Origin: Phenylobacterium aquaticum
Lineage (GTDB): Bacteria > Pseudomonadota > Alphaproteobacteria > Caulobacterales > Caulobacteraceae
DNA: 64,000 nt
Direction: 5' to 3'
Assembly (NCBI RefSeq): GCF_022695515.1
Contig: NZ_JALDPT010000001.1
Location: 1-64,000 of the forward strand
Below are positions 55,745 through 64,000 of the stretch, in pieces (positions within the stretch are counted from its first letter, which is position 1; every line of letters begins with the position of its first letter). The translations under genes were made by a program, and so were the position numbers. Below the pieces are notes generated by a model that was not told where the DNA came from, ran no database searches, and saw only the letters and a list, made by a program, of their open reading frames with translations.

Positions 55745-56950
55745 TCAACGGCCTCTCCAGACGCGGGCATGCAGCGGGTTGAATCCCATGCGGTAGACGA
55801 GCTCCGCGGGGTGCTCGATGTCCCAGATGGCCAGATCGCAGCGCTTGCCGGCTTCCAGCGTCCCGGTCTCGCCGCCGACGCCGAGCGCGCGCGCGGCGTT
55901 GCGCGTGACGCCCGCCAGGCACTCCTCGACCGTGAGCCGGAACAGGGTGGCGCCCATGTTCAGGGTCAGCAGCAGCGAGGTGAGGGGCGAGGTGCCGGGG
56001 TTGCTGTCGGTGGCCAGCGCGATCGGCACGCCGGCGGCGCGTAGGGGGGCGATCGGCGGGGACTGGGTTTCGCGGACGAAGTAGTAGGCCCCAGGCAGCA
56101 GGGTTGCGACGGTCCCGGCCGCCGCCATAGCCGCAACGCCTGCCGTGTCGAGGTGCTCCAGGTGATCGGCGGAGAGCGCGCCGAACTCGGCCGCGAGCGC
56201 GGCGCCGTGCAGGTTGGACAGTTGCTCCGCATGCAGCTTGACCGGCAGGCCGTGCGCGCGGGCGGCTTCAAACACCCGCCGGGTCTGGGCCGGGGTGAAC
56301 CCGATCCCCTCGCAGAAGGCGTCGACGGCGTCGGCCAGGCGCTCGGCGGCGACGGCCGGGATCATCTCGCGGCAGACGAGGTCGATGTAGCCTTCGGCGT
56401 CGCCCGCGAACTCCGGGGGCAGGGCGTGGGCGCCCAGGAAGGTCGTGACGATGCTGACGTCCCGCATCGCGCCCAGCCGGCGCGCGGCGCGCAGCGACTT
56501 CAGCTCGTGCTCGAGCGCGAGGCCGTAGCCGGACTTGATCTCGACGGTAGTGACGCCCTCGGCGATCAGCGCGTCCAGGCGAGGTAGGGCCTGGGCGACC
56601 AACTGGTCCTCGGTGACCGCGCGCGTCGAGGCCATGGTGGAGACGATGCCGCCCCCGGCGCGGGCGATCTCTTCGTAGCTGGCGCCGGCCAGCCGCAGCT
56701 CGAATTCCTGCGCGCGGTCGCCGCCATGGACGAGGTGGGTGTGGGGGTCGATCAGGCCCGGGGTGATCCAGCGGCCCTGGCAATCCACGGTGTCCGCGGC
56801 GTCGAGTTGCGGGGCGCCGGCCTCCGGACCCGCATATAGAATCCGGCCGTCTGCGGCGGCGACCACGCCGCGGTCGATTTCGCCGAGTAACGGCCGGTCC
56901 GGCGCGAGAGTCGCGAGCCGGGCGTTGCGCCAAAGCCGATCGCAGCGCAC
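55745..56950 (-). CDS. hutI: Imidazolonepropionase
   Basis: About 401-aa amidohydrolase that opens imidazolonepropionate to formiminoglutamate. Metal ligands in [14 protein letters not shown], then [39 protein letters not shown] and [14 protein letters not shown] 56950 has GGAGG 5 nt upstream, a better start than TTG 56965. It is the first gene of the leftward hut operon, and the HutC-like box lies 54 bp upstream. Confidence 0.94.
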   Translation of the reverse strand: MRCDRLWRNARLATLAPDRPLLGEIDRGVVAAADGRILYAGPEAGAPQLDAADTVDCQGRWITPGLIDPHTHLVHGGDRAQEFELRLAGASYEEIARAGGGIVSTMASTRAVTEDQLVAQALPRLDALIAEGVTTVEIKSGYGLALEHELKSLRAARRLGAMRDVSIVTTFLGAHALPPEFAGDAEGYIDLVCREMIPAVAAERLADAVDAFCEGIGFTPAQTRRVFEAARAHGLPVKLHAEQLSNLHGAALAAEFGALSADHLEHLDTAGVAAMAAAGTVATLLPGAYYFVRETQSPPIAPLRAAGVPIALATDSNPGTSPLTSLLLTLNMGATLFRLTVEECLAGVTRNAARALGVGGETGTLEAGKRCDLAIWDIEHPAELVYRMGFNPLHARVWRGR

Positions 56951-57003
56951 GGAATCCTCCCTCAAGCCCCGCCTGCGCCAGTCGTAGCCGGGCGTCGTTA
57001 TAT

Positions 57004-57013
57004 TGTATAGACA
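57004..57013. promoter_or_regulatory. HutC-like operator between hutI and hutF
   Basis: TGTATAGACA in the context ATTGTATAGACATAA. It lies in the 115-bp gap between the divergent hutI and hutF starts, where a HutC repressor could control both directions. It is one base different from the box at 46820. Confidence 0.65.
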
Positions 57014-57065
57014 TAAGCTTGGTGGGTAAGTGTATTTTCAGGCCCGCAGGCGCAGGGGATCCAGG

Positions 57066-58418
57066 GTGACGACGTTGTGGTTCGAGACGGCCCTGCTGGC
57101 CGATGGGTGGGCGAGGGCCGTACGCCTGTCCCTGGCTGGTGGCCGGATCGAGACAGTCGTAGTGGGCGCCGATCCGACGGCCGATGACCAGCGTGGCGGC
57201 GTCGCCCTGCCGGGACTGCCGAACCTGCACAGCCACGCGTTCCAGCGCGCGATGGCCGGACTGACCGAGGCGAGGGGACCGACCGCCGACAGCTTCTGGA
57301 GTTGGCGCGAGCTGATGTACCGCTTCGTCGGTCGACTGGAGCCGGACGACATCGAAGCTATCGCCGCCCTGGCGTTTATGGAGATGCTGGAGACCGGCTT
57401 CACGCGGGTGGGGGAGTTCCACTACCTGCATCATGACCGGGACGGCCGGGCCTATGCGAACCCCGCCGAGATGGGCGAGCGGATCGCCGCCGCCGCCGCC
57501 GAGAGCGGGATCGGCTTAACCCTGCTGCCGGTGTTCTACGCCCATGCCGGATTTGGCGAAGCGCCGCCCACCGACGGGCAGCGGCGGTTCGTGACCGATG
57601 CCGACGGCTATGCCCGCCTGCTGGAGGCGAGTCGCGCCGCGGTGGCCGGCTTGCCCGACGCGGTCGTCGGCGCCGCGCCGCACAGCCTGCGGGCGGTGAC
57701 CCGCTCGGAACTAGCCGCGGTCAGTGGCGGCGCGGGTCCGGTGCACATCCACATCGCCGAGCAACTGCGGGAAGTGGACGATTGCCTGGCCTGGTCCGGC
57801 GCGCGCCCCGTCGACTGGCTGATGGACAATGCTGCGGTCGACGCCCGCTGGTGCCTGGTTCACGCCACGCACATGACCGCCGATGAGACGGCGCGGCTGG
57901 CGCGGAGCGGCGCCGTGGCCGGCCTTTGTCCGATCACCGAGGCCAACCTTGGCGACGGGCTCTTCCCCGCAGCGGCCTTCCTCGACGCCGGCGGCGCGAT
58001 CGGCGTGGGTTCCGATTCCAATGTGCGGATCGATGCGGCCGAGGAGTTGCGGCTGCTGGAATACGGGCAGCGGCTGAGCGCCCGCGCCCGCAACGTCCTG
58101 GCGGGGGGAGCGGGGGCCTCCACCGGCGCGGCGCTCTATCGCCGGTCCCTGGCCGGCGGCGCCCAGGCGCTGGGCCAGCCGACTGGGCTCTCGGAGGGTG
58201 CGCCTGCCGATCTGGTAACGCTCGACGCCGGACATCCGGACCTCGCCGGCCGCACCGGGGACGCGATCTTGGACGGCTATGTGTTCGCGGGCGGGTCGCG
58301 GCTGGTGAAGGACGTCTGGCGTGCGGGGCGGAAGGTGGTCGAAGATGGGCGCCTTTATGCGCGCGACCGAATCGTCGCCCGCTATCGCCTGACCCTGGAG
58401 CGCCTGTTGAGCGCATGA
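57066..58418 (+). CDS. hutF: Formimidoylglutamate deiminase
   Basis: About 450-aa amidohydrolase that converts formiminoglutamate to N-formylglutamate. Metal ligands in PNLHSHAFQRAMAGLTE, then METGFTRVGEFHYLHHD, PHSLRAVT, VHIHIAEQLREVDDC, VHATHMTADE and GVGSDSNVRI. GTG 57066 is the start, with AGGGG upstream. It overlaps hutC by 4 bp. Confidence 0.93.
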   Translation: MTTLWFETALLADGWARAVRLSLAGGRIETVVVGADPTADDQRGGVALPGLPNLHSHAFQRAMAGLTEARGPTADSFWSWRELMYRFVGRLEPDDIEAIAALAFMEMLETGFTRVGEFHYLHHDRDGRAYANPAEMGERIAAAAAESGIGLTLLPVFYAHAGFGEAPPTDGQRRFVTDADGYARLLEASRAAVAGLPDAVVGAAPHSLRAVTRSELAAVSGGAGPVHIHIAEQLREVDDCLAWSGARPVDWLMDNAAVDARWCLVHATHMTADETARLARSGAVAGLCPITEANLGDGLFPAAAFLDAGGAIGVGSDSNVRIDAAEELRLLEYGQRLSARARNVLAGGAGASTGAALYRRSLAGGAQALGQPTGLSEGAPADLVTLDAGHPDLAGRTGDAILDGYVFAGGSRLVKDVWRAGRKVVEDGRLYARDRIVARYRLTLERLLSA

Positions 58419-59194
58419 CCGAGACGAAGGACGCAACTCTGCACAAGCGAATACGCGCCGAGATTTCGGAGCGTATTCTTTCGGGAACATGGCCGCCGGG
58501 CTACCGCATCCCCTTCGAGCACGAGCTGATGGCCGAATACGGCTGCTCGAGGATGACGGTGAACAAGGCGCTCGCGCCATTGGCCGAGTCTGGGCTGATC
58601 ATCCGCCGGCGCAAGGCGGGCTCTTTCGTCTCGCGACCGCGAATCCACTCCGTGGTGCTGGATATCCCGGACATCCCCGCCGAGGTGAAGGCGCGGGGCG
58701 AGCCTTATGCCTATGAGTTACAGTCACGAAAAGCGCGGATTGCGAACCGGCGTGACCTCGAAGAACTCGGGTTGGAGCGGCCGGCACGGGTCCTTGCGCT
58801 ACGCTGCCTTCATATGGCGAGCGGTCGGCCCTTTGCCCTCGAGGAGCGGCTGATCAATCTTGAGACCGTGCCCGAGGCAGAAGACGTCGACTTCGCGCGC
58901 GCCGCGCCAGGCAGTTGGCTTCTGGGGCACGTGCCGTGGACCGAGGCCGAACATCGGATCAGCGCCGCTAATGTGACGCGACCGGTGGCCGCACTGCTGG
59001 GTATCGAGACTACGGCCGCATGCTTAGTGCTCGAACGCCGCACTTGGCGAGGTGATGACCGTATCACCCATGTGCGCCTGGTCTTCCCGGGCGAAGCCTA
59101 CGACCTAGTGGCGCGCTTCGCACCGCAGCCGACGCCCCATGGCGATGCGGACGCCTTACGACAGACGCCTTTGGCGTCGAGGCTCAATCCCTGA
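58415..59194 (+). CDS. hutC: Histidine utilisation repressor (GntR/HutC family)
   Basis: 259-aa regulator. The N-terminal GntR winged helix (ISERILSGTWPPGYRIPFEH, YGCSRMTVNKALAPLAESG) is followed by a UTRA effector domain (from about residue 95) with EERLINLETVPEAE and VFPGEAYDLVARF. HutC repressors bind TGTATA-type boxes and release on urocanate. ATG 58415 overlaps the hutF stop. It probably acts on the boxes at 57004 and 46820. Confidence 0.93.
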   Translation: MTETKDATLHKRIRAEISERILSGTWPPGYRIPFEHELMAEYGCSRMTVNKALAPLAESGLIIRRRKAGSFVSRPRIHSVVLDIPDIPAEVKARGEPYAYELQSRKARIANRRDLEELGLERPARVLALRCLHMASGRPFALEERLINLETVPEAEDVDFARAAPGSWLLGHVPWTEAEHRISAANVTRPVAALLGIETTAACLVLERRTWRGDDRITHVRLVFPGEAYDLVARFAPQPTPHGDADALRQTPLASRLNP

Positions 59195-59227
59195 ATTAGC
59201 GTCCAGCGCTCCTAAGTGCCGCCTGCC

Positions 59228-59584
59228 CTAAACTCCGGCCTCTAGGCACGCCGCTCGCAATGCCGCCAGCCCTAGCGGCTTATCGACCACTGGGTAGGGG
59301 CAACCCAGCCGCAAATGTTCAGAGTTGCCAGTGATCATTACGGCGGGCAGGGGGCCAAGGGCTCGAACAATGCCAGCAATTGCGTCCAGACCTGTCCCGC
59401 CCATGATGCGGAAATCAAGGGTCACCAAGTCCGGCCGCTGCTCACATGCCGCCCGAAGCGCCGCATCGGGGCTATCCGCGTAGTCGAATGACGAATAGCC
59501 AAGCTCTCGGAGCTGAGACTCGATTTCCAAGGCGATGACCATTTCGTCTTCGACGATCAGTACATGCCCGCTTGCCGCCCCCAT
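59228..59584 (-). CDS. Single-domain response regulator (receiver only)
   Basis: 118-aa receiver: VLIVEDEMVIALEIESQLRE, phospho-acceptor LVTLDFRIMGGTGLDAI, switch Thr (VMITGNSEH) and Lys (VVDKPLG). It is the paralogue of the 14640 receiver with the same VEDEM-IALE and GGTG-DAI pattern. No kinase nearby. These receivers may act as phosphate sinks or in the alphaproteobacterial stress pathway, but that is not shown by the sequence. Confidence 0.8.
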   Translation of the reverse strand: MGAASGHVLIVEDEMVIALEIESQLRELGYSSFDYADSPDAALRAACEQRPDLVTLDFRIMGGTGLDAIAGIVRALGPLPAVMITGNSEHLRLGCPYPVVDKPLGLAALRAACLEAGV

Positions 59585-59717
59585 GGCGCGCCTCCAGCCA
59601 AGCGTCCCTTCGAATCAGTGCGCGCCGGGAATGTTACTAGACCATTATCGCCACCAAAGTCGGAAGTTGGCAGGCGGCGACCGACGCGACGAAGGGCGAA
59701 CTCGGAACCGCGGGCGC

Positions 59718-60278
59718 TTACAGCGCGTGCGGCTCCCTTGCGGCGACGGCTGGCGGATGACTGCGCGAGAGGGCGACGAGATCTCGACGCGCTCCAGTGA
59801 CCAGGGCGTGGACTTCGGGATGCTCCTCCCGCCAGATCAGACGTTCCACTACGGCCAGTTTCGCGACGACCGAATCCAGGCTGATGGAGCCGGTTACTGA
59901 AATCGATTGCAGCAAGGCCTCGCGCTGCTCGAACAGCACGTCTAAGCAGCCGTCGATGTCGCTGAGCTCCTTTGCCCAGGGCAAGGCCTGCTGCTCGACA
60001 GGGCTGATCTGCAACCAGGCGTGTTCTCTTACAAGCCAGCTTTCAAGTCTTGCCCAACGAGACTGGAGACGCTCGATCTTGGCGTTCAAGGCCAGCCAAT
60101 TCGCGCACCGCCTAGCTCCTTCGTCCGAAAAGACCGGCGCGGCGATGGACGTTAAGGCGGCCGCCTCGCCGGGCTTCGCCGCTCCAAAGGCTGCTGCCGA
60201 TGCTCCCGCCAGAACCGCGCGCCGCGAGAGTTCAGGCAGACGCACGCTTCCGTCGCCCGCCTTTTGACGCGAGCCCAT
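59718..60278 (-). CDS. Tat-exported helical protein, unknown
   Basis: 186-aa protein with a twin-arginine-like leader (PELSRRAVLAGASAAAFG). The mature part is helical (NAKIERLQSRWARLESWLV, SLDSVVAKLAVVERLIW) without a recognised domain. ATG 60278 is chosen over 60284. The gene is divergent from the XRE regulator, and both share the 60285-60378 control region. Confidence 0.55.
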   Translation of the reverse strand: MGSRQKAGDGSVRLPELSRRAVLAGASAAAFGAAKPGEAAALTSIAAPVFSDEGARRCANWLALNAKIERLQSRWARLESWLVREHAWLQISPVEQQALPWAKELSDIDGCLDVLFEQREALLQSISVTGSISLDSVVAKLAVVERLIWREEHPEVHALVTGARRDLVALSRSHPPAVAAREPHAL

Positions 60279-60302
60279 GACCACAGCCTTCTAATCACCT
60301 AT

Positions 60303-60317
60303 GATGATTTTATCATC
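60303..60317. promoter_or_regulatory. Inverted repeat, probable XRE operator
   Basis: GATGAT-TTT-ATCATC in the AT-rich 94-bp gap between the Tat protein gene and the XRE gene. A second, looser pair (TGAAATCATC and ATGATCACTTCA) lies closer to the XRE start. This layout suits autoregulation by a small XRE repressor. Confidence 0.5.
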
Positions 60318-60378
60318 GAACCTGGTCCGGGCGACGTCAACATGAAATCATCTTCTGCGATAATAACATGATCACTTC

Positions 60379-60627
60379 ATGCTGACTGCAGCGCAGATTC
60401 GGGCCGCGCGCGCATTGCTCGGTTGGAGTCAGCCCGTCTTGGCGAAGACGTCGGGGGTGTCGCTTCCAACCATCGTCCGCATGGAGGGTCCGGTTGGCCC
60501 TGGCCGCAGCTCGGCCGCCAATGTCGACGCCGTGCGACGGGCCCTGGAGAACGCCGGCGTCATGTTCCTGGAAGGCGATGATGCCGGCGCGCTAGGACCT
60601 GGCGTACGGCTGCGGCCAAACTCCTAA
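60379..60627 (+). CDS. XRE-family DNA-binding protein
   Basis: 82-aa helix-turn-helix protein: LTAAQIRAARALLGWSQPVL, then LAKTSGVSLPTIVRMEG and a short helix (NVDAVRRALENAGVMFLEGD). This form is common in alphaproteobacteria. No toxin gene is coupled, so a simple repressor role is more likely than antitoxin. Confidence 0.8.
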   Translation: MLTAAQIRAARALLGWSQPVLAKTSGVSLPTIVRMEGPVGPGRSSAANVDAVRRALENAGVMFLEGDDAGALGPGVRLRPNS

Positions 60628-60744
60628 AGGACCTCGGTTTGCGGCCTTTCGCACATCGTCGAATGGACCAATTTAAGCCCTTCGGCCGATGAATCGAAGA
60701 ATGCTGCGAGGTCCGCCGGGGGGCCAGCAGGGAGCGCAGTCTCG

Positions 60745-61128
60745 TTATTTTCTGGAGATTTCGTCCCGAATACGACGGCCGAGAACATCGTCCATCAACG
60801 GCTTTTCGATCAGCGGCGCATTGGCCGCCAACGCCCCTCTCCGGCACTCGAGCGTGGGATTGCTGGCGATGATAATGGCCGGGCATTTGAGTCCGCGGCG
60901 CCGGAGCGCCCGCAGAAGGGTGATGCCGTCCATCTCCGGCATGGCGTAGTCGATCACCAGGCAATCGGCGCCCGTGATCTTACGACTTCTCAGGGCATCG
61001 CGGCCACGCTCAAAGGGGCATACCGCATAGCCTTGGGTCTGAAGCGTAAACTCAAGCGCATCTAGGACCGCGCGGTCATCTTCGATGACGGCGATGAGGC
61101 GTGAATGCTTGGGCGAAGGCATGGGCAA
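60745..61128 (-). CDS. Cys-containing receiver protein, FixT-like candidate
   Basis: 127-aa receiver domain: LIAVIEDDRAVLDALEFTLQ, phospho-acceptor VIDYAMPEMDG (D60) and LIEKPLMDDVL. It has four Cys (C37, C56, C82, C95), unusual for a receiver. It lies 53 bp after fixJ on the same strand. In Caulobacter, FixT is a single-receiver feedback inhibitor of FixL that carries an Fe-S cluster. Position, size and Cys content make this a FixT candidate, but homology to FixT itself could not be tested. Confidence 0.65.
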   Translation of the reverse strand: MPMPSPKHSRLIAVIEDDRAVLDALEFTLQTQGYAVCPFERGRDALRSRKITGADCLVIDYAMPEMDGITLLRALRRRGLKCPAIIIASNPTLECRRGALAANAPLIEKPLMDDVLGRRIRDEISRK

Positions 61129-61181
61129 TCATGCCGTGGCGGAGAGCGGCCCGGCTTTGATCTGAAGCAAACCAGATCGAC

Positions 61182-61796
61182 CTATGCCTCGATGTCGCCA
61201 GCCTGCAGCGCCATGCGCACGAGATCGGCGAAGGCGCCCGCTTCCATCTTCTCCATCAGCTTGGCCCGATAGACCTCCACGGTGCGCGCGCTGATCCCCA
61301 GTTCCCAGGCCACGGTCTTGTTGGCTTGACCGTTTACAAGACGCTTGAGGACCTGCCGCTCGCGCTGCGACAGTCGAGCGATCCGCTCACGGGCGTCCGA
61401 CTGTTCCTTGCTGACCGGCCGGCCTGCGTCATATTCAAAGGCGCGTTGCACGCTGGCGAGCAGGCGCGCTTCCTCGAAGGGCTTCTCCAGGAAGTCCTGG
61501 GCGCCCGCTCTCATGGCCTCGACAGCCAGAGGAACGTCCCCATGGCCGGTAATGACGATCACCGGGATCTGGACGCCGCGATCCCGAAGGGCGTGCAGCA
61601 GATCGAGGCCGCTCATGTCCGGCATTCGTACGTCGGTGACGATGCAGCCAGAGGGCTCCGGTCCAAGCTCTTCCAGGAAGGCGACAGCCGATACATAGCT
61701 GCGGACGGGGATCTCAGCGGTCTCGAACACCCACTCCAGCGAGTCCCGCACCGCCTCGTCATCGTCGATCACATGGACCAGAAGTTCAGCCGACAT
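61182..61796 (-). CDS. fixJ: FixJ-type response regulator
   Basis: 204-aa regulator. The receiver has [17 protein letters not shown], phospho-Asp in [13 protein letters not shown] (D55), [20 protein letters not shown] and FLEKPFEE. The C-terminal LuxR-type domain reads [19 protein letters not shown] and [19 protein letters not shown]. FixJ phosphorylated by FixL activates fixK. It overlaps fixL by 11 bp. Confidence 0.93.
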   Translation of the reverse strand: MSAELLVHVIDDDEAVRDSLEWVFETAEIPVRSYVSAVAFLEELGPEPSGCIVTDVRMPDMSGLDLLHALRDRGVQIPVIVITGHGDVPLAVEAMRAGAQDFLEKPFEEARLLASVQRAFEYDAGRPVSKEQSDARERIARLSQRERQVLKRLVNGQANKTVAWELGISARTVEVYRAKLMEKMEAGAFADLVRMALQAGDIEA

Positions 61797-63300
61797 GGGC
61801 CAATTCTTCCGCTGACGCCTGCCGCACGGTCAAGTGGAATGCCGTCCCGCCGCCGGAATTGGGCTCGGCCCAGATCTGTCCGCCGTGGGCCTCGACAATG
61901 GTGCGACAGATCGAGAGTCCGACCCCCATCCCATTCGCTTTGGTCGTAACGAACGGCTGAAACAATTTCGCGGCCACATCCACGGCGATGCCTGGGCCGG
62001 TGTCGACGATGCTGATGTCGACCATGCCGTCTGGCCGCGGGGCGCTGGCCACCGTCAGCTCGCGCCGCGGGCTGTCGGCCATCGCCTCCACGGCGTTGCG
62101 GATCAGGTTCAGCACGACCTGTTGGATCTGGACCTTGTCGACGAGCACATGGTCGGCCTGTTCGGCCAGGTCGAACACAACCCGGACGCCCAATTGCCGG
62201 GCGCCGACCAAGGCCAGCGCGCTCGCTTCCTCGACCAGCTTGGCCACACTCTCGGCCCGGTGCGCAGTCTCCCCGCGCGCCACGAATTCGCGCAGCCTCC
62301 TGATGATCTCGCCAGACCTGAGCGCCTGTTCGACGGCCTTGTTCAGCGCCACGCTGACCCTCTTGGAGGTTGGGTCCTGCTGGCGCGCCAGCAGCCGCTG
62401 CGCCCCGGTCAGGTAGTTGGCGATGGCCGAGAGGGGTTGGTTCAATTCGTGCGCCAGGGCGGAGCTCATCTCACCCAGGGCGGTCAGGCGGGAGATATGG
62501 ACGAGTTCGCTTTGCAATTCGTGCAAGCGCTGCTCGGTAAGCTGGCGCTCCGACAAGTCACGGACGAAGCCGGTGAAGAAGCGGCTCGTGCCGGACTGCA
62601 TTTCACCCACCGACAACTCCATCGGAAAGGTCGAGCCATCCTTGCGCTCGCCGACGACGACGCGGCCCTTGCCGATGATCCGCCGCTCGCCCGTCCGATT
62701 ATATCGCTCCAAATAGCCGTCGTGGTTTTCGCGATAGGGCGAGGGCATGAGAAGTTTGATGTTCTTGCCCACGACCTCCGCCGATGAATAGTCGAATAGG
62801 CGCTCCGCCGCCTTGCTGAACGACTGGATCAGGCCCTGGCTGTCGATCACGACCATGGCGTCGGGCACGGTCTCCAGGATCGAGCGAAGGTGAGCTTGCT
62901 GGGCCGTGAGATCAGCGTTGGTCTTTTCGCCGGCACGGATCGCGATTCGCCGGCGCGCCCCTACCCAGGCCGCGCCGAGACCGATAACCACGAACACCGC
63001 CCCCCGGGCGAGCGTTACCGACGGGGGTTCGGATGAATGGACGCTCCCCCAGAGAAGCCCATAGGCGACGCCGACTGCCGTCGCCAGCCCGCCGGGCGCT
63101 GCACCGCCGTAGATGCCGGCGATGCCCACGGCCGCCGTCATGAACAGGTAGGTCGCCATTCCTTCAGCCTTCGCGGCGAAGGCCAGCTCGGCGACCGCGG
63201 CGGCGCTCACCAAGCCGAGCGCAATCAAGCAGCGCAGGGCCAAGCTCCCTGTCCACTGCTCAGCCGCGAGAAGTTTCCTAAGCTTCACCTCAGCCCGCAA
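61786..63300 (-). CDS. fixL: FixL oxygen-sensing histidine kinase
   Basis: 504-aa membrane kinase. Four N-terminal helices (residues 20-115) are followed by a PAS domain (135-250) with the heme-binding pattern [16 protein letters not shown], where H193 is the proximal heme ligand, and [15 protein letters not shown] with the conserved Arg that senses O2. The kinase has phospho-His H284 ([10 protein letters not shown]), N box ([10 protein letters not shown]) and [10 protein letters not shown]. Low O2 switches kinase activity on. The start at TTG 63300 is uncertain; GTG 63288 is possible. Confidence 0.93.
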   Translation of the reverse strand: MRAEVKLRKLLAAEQWTGSLALRCLIALGLVSAAAVAELAFAAKAEGMATYLFMTAAVGIAGIYGGAAPGGLATAVGVAYGLLWGSVHSSEPPSVTLARGAVFVVIGLGAAWVGARRRIAIRAGEKTNADLTAQQAHLRSILETVPDAMVVIDSQGLIQSFSKAAERLFDYSSAEVVGKNIKLLMPSPYRENHDGYLERYNRTGERRIIGKGRVVVGERKDGSTFPMELSVGEMQSGTSRFFTGFVRDLSERQLTEQRLHELQSELVHISRLTALGEMSSALAHELNQPLSAIANYLTGAQRLLARQQDPTSKRVSVALNKAVEQALRSGEIIRRLREFVARGETAHRAESVAKLVEEASALALVGARQLGVRVVFDLAEQADHVLVDKVQIQQVVLNLIRNAVEAMADSPRRELTVASAPRPDGMVDISIVDTGPGIAVDVAAKLFQPFVTTKANGMGVGLSICRTIVEAHGGQIWAEPNSGGGTAFHLTVRQASAEELAHVG

Positions 63301-63459
63301 ACCACGACCCCGCCCACCTCAGACACCCCAACAAGTTACATCGAATTGCGGAAACTTGGCCTTACGTAGAATCCCCAGTGTGTGATCTCCCGAATTTAGT
63401 CCGAGGCCTGGTCCGCCTACCCATGGCTCCAACGTCAACATGCGTCCAGGAGCGAACCG

Positions 63460-64000
63460 ATGCATCTCCAATCTTCCCTCGCCGCGACCCGGACCATCCT
63501 TCGCGATGATTTCAAGGGGCGCTCGGCGCTGACCGACCAAGCGTCGGGATCGTCAGCGGACCACCTCGGCGTGGCCGGGGTGCGGATGACCTGGAGGCGC
63601 AACGAAGAGATCTTCGGCGAAGGCGAGCCCGCTACCTGCGTCTACCGGGTCCTGAAGGGCGTCGTGCGCACCTACCGGATTCTGGCCGATGGTCGCCGCC
63701 AGATCGCCGAGTTCTTCCTGCCGGGCGAGGTATTCGGCTTGCATGCCCGCGCAGTGCATCAGGCGTCCGCCGAGGCGGTGACGGATTGCGAGGTGGTCGC
63801 CGTTCGGCGCGGCCAGCTCTCCGAACGGGCCATGACCGACGGCGCAACGGCCCATAAGCTCCTGGCCCTGACGCTGCACCAACTTCTCCGCAGTGAGGAA
63901 CACATGCTGATCCTCGGCCGCAAGACGGCCTCAGAGCGCCTAGCCTGGTTCCTGATGGATATGGCCGAGCGAATTCCCGCGCCGAACCGGGTCGAGCTGC
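63460..64000 (+). CDS. fixK: FixK/Crp-Fnr family regulator (3' end beyond the window)
   Basis: 180 codons visible. The cyclic-nucleotide-binding-like domain has NEEIFGEGEPATCVYRVLKG and RRQIAEFFLPGEVFGL. The frame then enters the long dimer helix (LALTLHQLLRSEEHMLILG, KTASERLAWFLMDMAER). The HTH lies outside the window. There is no N-terminal Fe-S Cys cluster, so it is FixK-like rather than Fnr. AGGAG lies 7-8 nt before the ATG. It is divergent from fixL, as expected for a FixJ target. Confidence 0.85.
   Translation, partial: MHLQSSLAATRTILRDDFKGRSALTDQASGSSADHLGVAGVRMTWRRNEEIFGEGEPATCVYRVLKGVVRTYRILADGRRQIAEFFLPGEVFGLHARAVHQASAEAVTDCEVVAVRRGQLSERAMTDGATAHKLLALTLHQLLRSEEHMLILGRKTASERLAWFLMDMAERIPAPNRVEL

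Noticed and set aside
1..64000. tRNA, rRNA, integrase or transposase genes marking a genomic island
   Set aside because: I found no tRNA-like T-loop sequences, no rRNA and no recognisable recombinase or IS, so island borders cannot be claimed from this window.

Overview
The window is GC-rich DNA, densely coded on both strands, and most consistent with a Caulobacterales alphaproteobacterium (Phenylobacterium/Caulobacter-like). That rests on a complete hut pathway of the hutF/hutG type, a fixL-fixJ-receiver cluster beside a FixK-like regulator, a CC0125/CC1285-type lipoprotein, many TonB receptors and small secreted Gly/Tyr/His-rich proteins, and CheY-like single receivers. The genus is an inference from protein family content. 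No rRNA, tRNA, CRISPR array or recognisable transposase was found.

Layout. (a) 1-6.8 kb: metal-resistance genes: a P1B-4 type ATPase (frameshifted), an M23 peptidase, an SRPBCC protein, a CusF-like lipoprotein, and a CDF exporter with a ZIP-type transporter. (b) 7-18.4 kb: NRAMP-family transporter, MgtC, a zinc-ribbon protein, a lipid-kinase-like protein, dihydrolipoamide dehydrogenase, DUF190, a second CDF exporter, a receiver protein, and a run of small secreted or lipoprotein genes including a second CusF-like protein. (c) 18.6-29.7 kb: a lead/cadmium-type resistance block. A CadR/PbrR-like MerR regulator faces a rightward run of a Cys-rich secreted protein, a 51-aa lipoprotein, a cation/Ca exchanger, signal peptidase II and NAD synthetase. 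This run converges on a PbrT-like cytochrome c-FTR1 permease, which is divergent from an HMA-CDF fusion, a TPR-methyltransferase and a MAPEG-like protein. (d) 29.7-46.3 kb: aspartic protease with PDZ, an outer-membrane channel-like protein, an SDR-SPW-VKOR fusion coupled to a DsbA-like protein, a TonB siderophore receptor behind a Fur-like palindrome, a redox operon (cytochrome c, TrxB-like) that carries an orphan fliQ, and a two-component system. (e) 46.9-59.2 kb: a TonB receptor with two PepSY membrane proteins, then the full histidine utilisation set hutDUGHI and, divergent from it, hutFC. (f) 59.2-64 kb: receiver protein, Tat-exported protein, XRE regulator, and the fixLJ / FixT-like receiver / fixK microaerobic control genes.

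How the genes fit together. Four copies of one MerR-type promoter (TTGATC, a CCTCTAG/CTAGAGG-type dyad, 19-bp spacing) lie in front of the CDF-ZIP operon, the exchanger-lspA-nadE operon, the FTR1 gene and the HMA-CDF operon. This ties parts (a) and (c) into one predicted metal regulon. A TGTATA(G/T)ACA box lies both between hutI and hutF and in front of the TonB-PepSY operon, which suggests that the TonB system belongs to the histidine regulon.

Quality caveat. At least seven conserved genes carry or are bounded by single-base frameshifts, mostly in G/C runs or GC alternations (about 1554, 1994, 10303, 11451, 23805, 38300 and 51405). Uncorrected sequencing indels are the simplest explanation, so I annotate these loci as frameshifted CDSs rather than as firm pseudogenes.
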